Assembly (NCBI GenBank): GCA_003553905.1
Contig: PWEA01000003.1
Coordinates: 1 to 49,521, forward strand
Reading direction: 5' to 3'
Source: Candidatus Aenigmatarchaeota archaeon
GTDB taxonomy: Archaea; Aenigmatarchaeota; Aenigmatarchaeia; PWEA01
Length of the DNA: 49,521 nt
Each line of letters begins with the position of its first letter. The stretch's first letter is position 1. Of the stretch, positions 26,912 to 35,800 are shown piece after piece. The notes beneath the pieces were generated by a model. It was not told the DNA's origin. It was given only the letters and a program-made list of their open reading frames with translations, and ran no database searches. The position numbers and the translations under genes were made by a program.

Positions 26912-28549
26912 TTACCTGCCAAACCGGGCCTCGTAGGCATTTCTTTTTTTCTTTCTATAAAAGAGGAAAAATACAAACAGGGACAGTATCAGGATAGCAA
27001 CACCTAGGATTATACGAAGTGTCGGAAAAACAGGTTCCTCCGTAACATCAACTTCCTGTTCTCTCCTAAGGATTGAGCCATCGAGAAGAAACTCGTAGTC
27101 TAAAACGTATGTCCCGGGCTCGACCTCTTTCCTAATCCTGATGCTAAACTCCACCTCTTCGGTTTCGCCAGCTTTTACAACACCATCCTTTACTTCTGGG
27201 TTTATACTCCATCCGTCGGGAACACCCGGTCTTACTTCAAAGCCTATGTCTCTGTCCATCTTGTTCTTTATAAGGAAAGAGGTATAGCCTAATCCGTCTG
27301 CCTCTATATCCTTGACTTCTACTTCTTCTACCTCTATATCATCAAAAAGTCTGTCTCTTCTAAAAGATATGTCCCTGGTATACCATTGACTGTAGTCCAC
27401 ATCCACGGAGATAGGCTTCCCGAATCCGTAACCAAATCCTCTGCTATCGTCCGGTCCAATCTCAAAAAAACTCCACAGTACCTCTTTTTCTTCTTCATAG
27501 ATCGCCTTCGGTGAAGGATCAAAATCTATCTTGTCTATCTCAACAGGAATCTCTTCTGATATGCGTTCATTGAGTTCAACTATATCGTAGCTGTTGTCAG
27601 TAGGATTCCATAACTCCATCCCAACGTATGTTTCTCCTTGTTCCCCATCTACATGTACATTTCTCTTGATGATGGGTCTATGCTCAGGAACGGACTTTAT
27701 TCTAATGTACAAGGTTGTACTGTCCAAAACTTCATCCTGGGTGCCCAGAGCTTTGATTTCCATCTCCTTGGCTGTACTCTCTGTATCCATCGGAATATCC
27801 ATATCCAAAAAGAACCCTCTTACTTCACCCGATTCGATGTTTTCTCTTGTAAAATCGATACTATGCCATCCGTCCTGATCATCTACCTCAAGATCAACAG
27901 AAGCCGATGCAGTACCCGAGTTCTTGAAAGACATCGGTATAGAAACCTCTTCACCGGGTACCATCTCCTTAAACACAACTCTTTCAACGAACTCTATCTC
28001 TTCCGATGGATCGGGCGGTGCAGCACCCGATCCGGACGAACGTCGGTCTGGCTCGGTTTCCTCCTCCCCCTCAACAACAACCATATGAAGAACACTCTTA
28101 GTGCCCTTATCCAACCCTTCATCTTCACCCAAAGTCTCATTCTCCGCTCTATAAACAACGGTAGCATTTACCATATATTCCCCCGGAGATAGATCATCAC
28201 CTAAGACGTAAGAAGTTCCTTTGTAATCTCCTATATCGAGTGTATCATTGTAATCAAACTCTCCCTGGTATTCCAAGTTTCCGTTGTCGTTATCGATCAC
28301 ATCGACCGTTGTAGTTGAATTGACATAGAAAGGAGAAGATCCTACGTTACGGAAAGACGTATAAAGTTCTATCTTCGTTCCTTCGGGTACTGTACTCTCG
28401 CTTATCTGTGAATACACTTCGGTCACAACTACCTCGTTTATCTCAAAGGCAAGGGGTTTTGTTGTATTAGGACTTCCTGCAGACGTAAAACCTGATAATA
28501 ATAAAAACACAAATATTACGACAAAAAGCAATTTTTCAGTCCTCATCAC
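26912..28549 (-). CDS. NEW3/CARDB-like surface protein with C-terminal TM and positive tail
   Basis: Signal peptide; PGEEVSIPMSFKNSGTASASVDLEV..; VKAGETEEVEFSIRIRKEVEPGTYVLDYEF; TM ILGVAILILSLFVFFLFYRKKKR. Confidence 0.7.
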   Translation of the reverse strand: MMRTEKLLFVVIFVFLLLSGFTSAGSPNTTKPLAFEINEVVVTEVYSQISESTVPEGTKIELYTSFRNVGSSPFYVNSTTTVDVIDNDNGNLEYQGEFDYNDTLDIGDYKGTSYVLGDDLSPGEYMVNATVVYRAENETLGEDEGLDKGTKSVLHMVVVEGEEETEPDRRSSGSGAAPPDPSEEIEFVERVVFKEMVPGEEVSIPMSFKNSGTASASVDLEVDDQDGWHSIDFTRENIESGEVRGFFLDMDIPMDTESTAKEMEIKALGTQDEVLDSTTLYIRIKSVPEHRPIIKRNVHVDGEQGETYVGMELWNPTDNSYDIVELNERISEEIPVEIDKIDFDPSPKAIYEEEKEVLWSFFEIGPDDSRGFGYGFGKPISVDVDYSQWYTRDISFRRDRLFDDIEVEEVEVKDIEADGLGYTSFLIKNKMDRDIGFEVRPGVPDGWSINPEVKDGVVKAGETEEVEFSIRIRKEVEPGTYVLDYEFLLDGSILRREQEVDVTEEPVFPTLRIILGVAILILSLFVFFLFYRKKKRNAYEARFGR

Positions 28550-28562
28550 TTATCACTTAGTG

Positions 28563-29123
28563 CTACTCTTTTGTATACCAATACCCAAAGAGCACCAAAA
28601 ACAAGACAACTACCACCAGGAGCACATTTTCAGCCGGGTAAGCTGTATATTTTACTGTAAATGGCATGGTATTCGTAGCAGTGGTTTCCCCATAGTTCAC
28701 CACGTTCCTAGCAGCTCCAGAATATTCATCTTCCTCGGGAAAAAATTCAAGTCGGAAGGGTCCCTTGAAATCCGTGCAGACTATCCGACAGTATTCATCC
28801 TGTTCTTCTTCACAAAGCTGGGTTATACAGCTCCTAAGCTCTTCGCCTTGCTCATCCTGGCACTTCTGTCTGTAGCCCACCAGTTCCATGTAACTTGGTT
28901 CAACGGCTTCAACAAAGTCTTGGAGCTCTTCTGTGTAATCAACTGTATGTTCGGTGGTGCCATCTACACCGGACCATATCATCAGATGACACATGGTCTT
29001 TTCTTCACCGGCATTCAGTTCTATTCTTGATTCAGAAGCAGTTATTCCGGCAAAAGCCCCTTGACTGGAAAAAATAAAAAATAAAACAAAGGCTACTGTA
29101 CACACTGCGAAATCTCTCTTCAT
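28563..29123 (-). CDS. Secreted Cys-containing protein with C-terminal TM (possible Ig-fold accessory protein)
   Basis: Signal peptide, then GITASESRIELNAGEEKTMCHLMIW; C-terminal TM ENVLLVVVVLFLVLFGYWYTKE. Confidence 0.6.
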   Translation of the reverse strand: MKRDFAVCTVAFVLFFIFSSQGAFAGITASESRIELNAGEEKTMCHLMIWSGVDGTTEHTVDYTEELQDFVEAVEPSYMELVGYRQKCQDEQGEELRSCITQLCEEEQDEYCRIVCTDFKGPFRLEFFPEEDEYSGAARNVVNYGETTATNTMPFTVKYTAYPAENVLLVVVVLFLVLFGYWYTKE

Positions 29124-29142
29124 CTTCTATTCAGCCTCCATA

Positions 29143-29751
29143 TCAACAGGCACTTGAATCTTCGCTATCGAGGACTCCACAGAACTCGTACTGCACTTCG
29201 TAGGTTCCTGCCTCAACTGCATCTGCAACGTCTATGTAAAACATCTGCCTGCAGTGGTCTGCTTCCGTGATGTACGTTTCGCCGTCGTGGTACACAGAGT
29301 CACACCAGAGGCCAGCTTCATTACCTATCTCAGTCCAACCAGCATCATCGAACTCGCTTGTCTCCGACCATCCGCCTGATTCGTTGACGGTAACGTTGCT
29401 GTAAACTGTGAACCAGTCTTCATTGGTAGCCATCTGTTCGCTAAGCTTGTGGTACATGTCCACCGGCTGGTTTGTTGCATCGTCAACGTCTATCTGGTAA
29501 CCGTTTGACTCATCAGCATTCCCCAACGCTGCGTTACCTGTTGTTCCAGGATCCAGACTTCCGAAGTCAACTTCAGTTTCCAGGGCTCCGACGGGATGTA
29601 TAGCCATCCAGGCAGAGACCGTCGCTGTCAGAGGTGTTTCTCCAGTGTCCGCGTCCTGTCCTGAAGCAGAAACCAACGGCATCACCAGTCCCGCAATCAA
29701 AGTCACCATAACTATGGAGGTGATTGTAACCATTAATTTTTTCTTAGACAT
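29143..29751 (-). CDS. Secreted beta-rich protein; mature part resembles the C-terminal domain of the giant protein
   Basis: Start MSKKKLMVTITSIVMVTLIAGLVMPLVSASG; WMAIHPVGALETEVDFGSLDPGTT...AGTYEVQYEFCGVLDSEDSSAC*. Confidence 0.75.
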   Translation of the reverse strand: MSKKKLMVTITSIVMVTLIAGLVMPLVSASGQDADTGETPLTATVSAWMAIHPVGALETEVDFGSLDPGTTGNAALGNADESNGYQIDVDDATNQPVDMYHKLSEQMATNEDWFTVYSNVTVNESGGWSETSEFDDAGWTEIGNEAGLWCDSVYHDGETYITEADHCRQMFYIDVADAVEAGTYEVQYEFCGVLDSEDSSAC

Positions 29752-29818
29752 AACTATCAACTACTTAAAAAGTTTGAAGTCTTTTCCTTATAAAGATTTC
29801 CCTTGTTATCAAACGAAA

Positions 29819-32800
29819 TCAAGCTCCACACACGTCACTTCCTGAACCAGACTCTGTGGCACAGTAGTGATAAGTGGTATTGTAGTCGCCTGTGGGCTGT
29901 GCTTCAGGAACGTTCAGCCAGTACCTCAACCAACAGTCGTCTCCAGCAACAAGATCCGAGCAGACACCATCTCCGATCAGACTGTAATCCGTGACGTTGA
30001 ACTCTATAGCACCGTCCACAACCAGGTTCGAGCCGTCGGGATCCGTAACGTTTGCCTGGTGAACAACATGTTCGGCACTCATGAAGTCATCCCCCGAAGT
30101 CAACCCACCGCCATCGGTGAAATGGTACAGATCTACATCTACGTTGGTAGCAGGGTCTATCGTTATATTGTAACCCGTGTTCCCGCCCGGATTGTTGTCT
30201 CCTGCATCCACGTCCTGAGATCCCGGCGACATCTCACCGAAGTCAACACCGGCCTCGAGGGCATTCGAAGGAGCTATCTCAATCCAAATATAATCCGTAG
30301 TAAAGTTTAGAACATCCCCTTCGGAAACCGTGCCATCTGCCTCGGCCACGGCCCTGAACTCGTAGGTGGTTACACCCTGTAAATTTGAAAGGTTGTGCTG
30401 GAACTCCCCTATATCCGTCAAGGTTTCTACTTCGGTTGAATTCCACTCTGTGGCTCCTTCTTCCCTCCAATCAAAGTAAACATCGGCGTCATCATAACCT
30501 CCTAACTCAATCAACTCACCGTGAAGTGTCGCTGAATCATGTGATATATCAGTGGCTTCGTCCGTTTGCACATCAAGAGAAACTTCATTTATCCATGCCG
30601 TAATGCTTTCGACGGTCGGTGACTCTTCGGTTTCTGTTGATAAATCGTATTTGAACCAGAGATACTCCTCGGTAAGGTTGGCTCCTTCTTCGACAAATGG
30701 CTCGCCATCAGTAGCCTCGAACCAGTCTTCACTATCCATTTCTGGCATCTGATCTGTATCGGTGAAGGCAAGAGAAATGTTTACATCTGTACCGGCTGGC
30801 TCATAGGACTCCCATGTTACTTCACTCTCCGAAACATCCTCTATCCCTGTATCGTAGGAGGTAGATATCCTATACCCCTCGGAATGGGCAAAGTCGGCGG
30901 TCAGGTTCATGGCATCCACATAGGCCCATGCTTCATCACCATGAGGATGTGAATCTGACTGGAGATAAATATTGGTCCTGACTGCATCCACTTCCCCTGT
31001 GGGAGTATATGTAGCAGATTCCTCAACCCACCCTGTAGAGCCCGAATGAGACAAAAGAGTTTCCCATGTTCCACCATCTCGTATCTCAAATATTATATCG
31101 GACTGAAGTGGTTCATCTCGCTCATATTCTACTTTATATGCTGCGGAGAAATCTAAATCCCCATCCACGTCCTCGGGCATGAAACCATCGAAGGTCTGTG
31201 TCACGGTTGCTTCCTCCACATCTTCTTGTTCCGACCAAGATTCTATCGAACCACCTTCCTCAAACTGATCGTAGCTCACCCATCCGGTCGAACCACCGTT
31301 CTGTATCCTCTCTATCTCCCAAGGATCCTCGCTGTCGTAAAGATGAATATTGTCCAAAACCTCCTGAAAACCAAACATAAGCTGGAGTCTATTGTGACTA
31401 TCAACTTTAACTTCCTGAACTCCCTCAAAATCTTCCACATCTGCAAACCAGGAGCCTTCGGGTAGTTGATGTGGTCCAACCACGGACCAGTCTGCAGCGA
31501 AGAACTCCGACACCAGACCCTCATATACCTCATCCTCCGTCTCTACAACCGCCTTGAACTCGTGTCTGCTTGTTTCGTTCAGCCCTGTGACCTGCCTCAA
31601 GAACTCACCCGTCTCCGTTAACGTCTGCGGATCAGTGCTTGTCCACTCCTCTTCACCAACCACTCGATGCTTGAAGTAGGCTTCAACAGAATCATAGGCA
31701 AACAACCTCGTTAACTCTCCCTGCAACAATGCCGAGCTTGCAGATGTGTTGTCGGCTCCGATCGTTGAGACCTCTATAGGCTCTGTGTCCGATACAGTAA
31801 CATAACCATCATCACCTCTCTCCTGTGCATCACCACCAGAAGCCCCCACCCCAGCTCCAGCACTAATCAGCTTCACCAAGTATTCATCATTGTAGTTCAT
31901 ATCACCAACACCTGCAGGATGTCCGTCCCCATCACCATGTCCATCACCACCGTATCCACCATAACCACCGTTTGAACATTCAGCATCTTCTGGGTCTCCA
32001 TATTCGGTTCCGTTACCACCTTCACCACAACGACCACCACCACTACCTCCAGTCTCATAACCATCATCTGTATCTGCTCCTCCACCTCCTGCGTCGGCAC
32101 CAGCCAGCCAAACTTCTTTTTCAGTCCCTTCATCGGCTACAACCTCGGTCGATCCACCACCAGCGCCAGTGTATGTTCCGGCAGCATCACCACCGCGGTG
32201 ATAGCCCCATCCACCTGACCCTCCATATTCTCCTCCTTCCCCAACATATACACTCAGCTCATCGAAGTCTGTGACATCGAACTCACCCTCAAAGTAGGCT
32301 CCATCCCCTCCACGACCGCTCCAACCTCCTGCACCACCTGCACCGGCGAGCTCAATACTCACAACATACAAATCGCTAACATTCACCGTTCTGACTATGC
32401 CTGGTGTAACGAAATCATCACCGAAATGCGGGCCCTGCCACCCGAGTGCAGGGTATCCTGTATTGTTTTCATGGTCCCTAACAATCTCATGATCGCCGCT
32501 GTACCAGGTTTCATGCTCTTCACTTGACATATCCCACTCTTCGTACACCGCTGGGTCCTCGCTGTATTCCCACGTCATCTGCTCCGTGGTCCTGGGTTCA
32601 CCACCGTAGCTCGTGTCCTGTCCCGTGGTATTGGTGTTCCAGTATGAGTTTTCGACGATGGTTTCACCATCCCATGCAACTAAACCACCAGAGGTACCCT
32701 CTGCATCGACGTATCCCGTAGCATATGAATTTTTAACAAATGCCTCTGCCTCTTCTGATGACCCAACAATCAGACCACCAACCAAGGTGCCCCCCTGAAC

Positions 32801-35800
32801 AGAGGCAGTCGAATACGAGTCCACGATGTTCCCATCGTGAACTCCGGCAAGCCCAGCTACCTGATCACCGTGTCCTACTATGTTGCCAGCAGCATAGCTT
32901 CTTCTTATATCAGCGTAGTTTTCTCCCACCAGACCGGCAACGTTCAGCCCATCACCGGTGACATTCACCACCGAATAAGAATTGGTTATTTGACCATCAA
33001 GGTTTTGGCCAACTAATCCAGCAGCAACAGAAAAATCACCCGCGTCCTGACCTGCATATACTTCTCCGATAGAATAGCTGTTATGGACGTTTGCACCTGC
33101 TTGTATTTCTCCCACCAGACCGGCAACGATTACTCTCCCAGTTATATTTATGTCTTCCAGGCCTACAGCCTCGATACGACCACCTTCCGTAGCGGCAAAC
33201 AGACCAACATAGTCCGTATCAGGCCTATTTATCTCGAGGCCTGTAATCGTGTGACCTCGTCCATACAGTACTCCTGTGAACGGGCTGTCTTCACCGCCTA
33301 TAGGATCCCAGCCTTCCTCTGTATCCACAAGCTCACCATAGCCTTCCGATGTTTGGTTTATATCATTTATCACCTCATACTGGGCGGTGAGGTTGTTCCT
33401 GACGCTATCTAGGTGATACCAGTTCTCAATCAGGAACGGATCTTCACCGGTCCCAGAACCACCCGGTGTAAACGTCAATGTGTTTCCTCTGCCCTCTTCT
33501 CCGTTGGCCACCCCCACGGCCCTGAACTCGTGGGTTGTGTAAGCCTCTAGGCCGTCAACGGTTTCGTTGAACGGTCCGGCTTCATAGAGGGTCGTATTAG
33601 TGGTTTCGTTCCACTCCACAACTCCTTCTTGACGGTACTCGAAATACACATCTGCTTCCGTGAAATCCTCCCTTAGATCTGTTAGGTTTCCATGAAGCGT
33701 CGCCGAGGTAGTTCCTATGTCATCCACCGGCTTTGTATCCACGATAATGGCAACGTCCTTCCATTCTTGCCATCCCAGGGCAGGGTATCCAACATTACTC
33801 TGGTGGTCTTCCACGGTCGCATGTTCACCGCTAAGCCAGGTCGCTGTTCCATCCTGAGACATGTTCCAGGTGTAGTATGTCTCCTCTCCGTTCCTGGCCT
33901 CGTACTCCCACGTCATTTCCTCCGTGTTCCTCAGACCCGAGTTTTCGTCCTTAGTTCCCTCGTCTGTGCCTATAAAATCGGCAGTATCAACCGTATCCTC
34001 GTTGGCATAGCTATTGGAAACAACACCATCTCCGTCATTGTTTCCAAGCAAACCGCCGAAATAGTCTCCATCACCGACTACTGCACCGGTAGCGTAGGAG
34101 TTTTCCACTGTTCCATCGTTCCTCCCAGCTCCTCCGCCGGCATATTCGTCGTCGGCCTGAACACTGCTTGTCGAATAACAGTCAACCACCTCCCCTTCGA
34201 ACAGGTCCCCGGTTATACCTCCTGTAAATCTATGTTCCGTTATGACATCGTTTCCAAGGCTCGCAGAACGCAGAATTCTCGCCCCTCCTGTAACTCTGCC
34301 TGCAATTGCTCCAATGTAGTAGGCGTCTACATCTCCATCATATAGGTAGAAGTACGAACCCTCGACAGAAAGGTTTACAACCTCCCCACCATCCAGGTGT
34401 GCAAAAAGACCGTTCCAGTATCCACTCCACTCGGCATGGATTCCGCTTATCGAATGTCCTCCGCCATCAAAAGTGCCCGAAAACCTTTCTTCGTCGCCCC
34501 AGTCTATCCATTCCTGCTGGTCGTGATTCGAACCTATAGGGACAAATCCCTGTCCACCGGGTGCATCCTCGTTTGCTGTCTCACCGGCTACTTCGTCGTA
34601 ACCAGGACTCGTCTCGTTCAGATCGTTCTGAAGCTCGTAGTATGCTGTAAGGTTTTCACGGGTCTGGTTCAGGTGATACCAGTCCTCGACTAAAAACGGA
34701 TCTTCGGCGGTTCCTAAACCACCCGCAGTGAAGGACTGTATCTCGCCGACATCTTCATCACTTCCGTGAACCACCGCCCTGTACTCATACGTTTTATACG
34801 GTTTAAGCTCCTGGATGGTTTCACTGTACGTATCCGGCTCGGTAAGAATCTGTTCGTCTGTCTCACTCCAGCCAGTTTCACCCTTTTTCCTGTACCTGAA
34901 GAAGGCATGACCTTCATCGTAACCTCTGAGAGATCTGAGGTCCCCAGAAACAGTCGCATCGGTTATAGAAACATATTTAGGAGGGCCTGTCTCAACGTGC
35001 AGGTGCCGAAGTGTCCTAAAGGTGAGTACGTCGCCGTAAACAGTTTCTTCCTCTGTCTCTGCTGTTGTTCTGAACTCATAATCTGTATTTTCATATAAAC
35101 CCGAGACCTCATGATAAAAATCTCCTAGCTCTGTCATCGTTTTCTCGGAAGTATTTTCCCATGGAACTTCCTCTCCCATCTCCTCTCTGTACTGGAAGTA
35201 GACCTGGGCCTCCTCATAACCCACCATATTGACAAGTTCACCTCGGAGTACAGCTGATTCCGAAGTTATGTTGTCTGCCTCGTTGGTGGACAGGTTTAAT
35301 CCTTTTTCCTCGATTATCACCTCCTCGGCGTCTTCGTCGTCCTCACTCTGAACGGTAACCATGTCCGTTCCTCCTTCACCTACCTCGGTCTCCCAAACCA
35401 AATCCATAGTCTCGTTCTCATCAACACCAAGCGTCAAATTTTCGTGCGTATCCACAAGATTAGAATCGAAGTCCAGTAGCTCTATATCCTGCGTTCCTTC
35501 TAGCTCGCCGATGTTATAAATATCGACCGTTACTGTCAGATTTTCTCCTTCCATAACAGGAGAATCTGTACCAATGATAGTTACATCAAAATAAGGGATT
35601 TCGATATCCTCCTCAACCTCCAATACATAGCCTTCTATTAGGGGACCTCCGTTCTCGTCTTGTCTAAGCTCGTACTCCACACTATAACGACTACCCTCGG
35701 AAAGATCGAAGTCTTCTGTATCGAAGGCATTCGAACCTTCTTCCAGACCCTTCCAATCGCTCCACTGGTCTATTTCGCCGTCTCCTGTCGTATCCACACC

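Noticed and set aside
31800-32350. ACC/CCA-rich tract looking like a microsatellite
   Set aside because: It is the antisense view of Gly codons in the glycine-rich domain, with varied codons and preserved reading frame.
30900-34700. Many 60-217 aa ORFs antisense to the giant surface gene (e.g. 33692..34345)
   Set aside because: Fully contained opposite a continuous 2309-aa ORF with coherent domain repeats; no convincing motifs.
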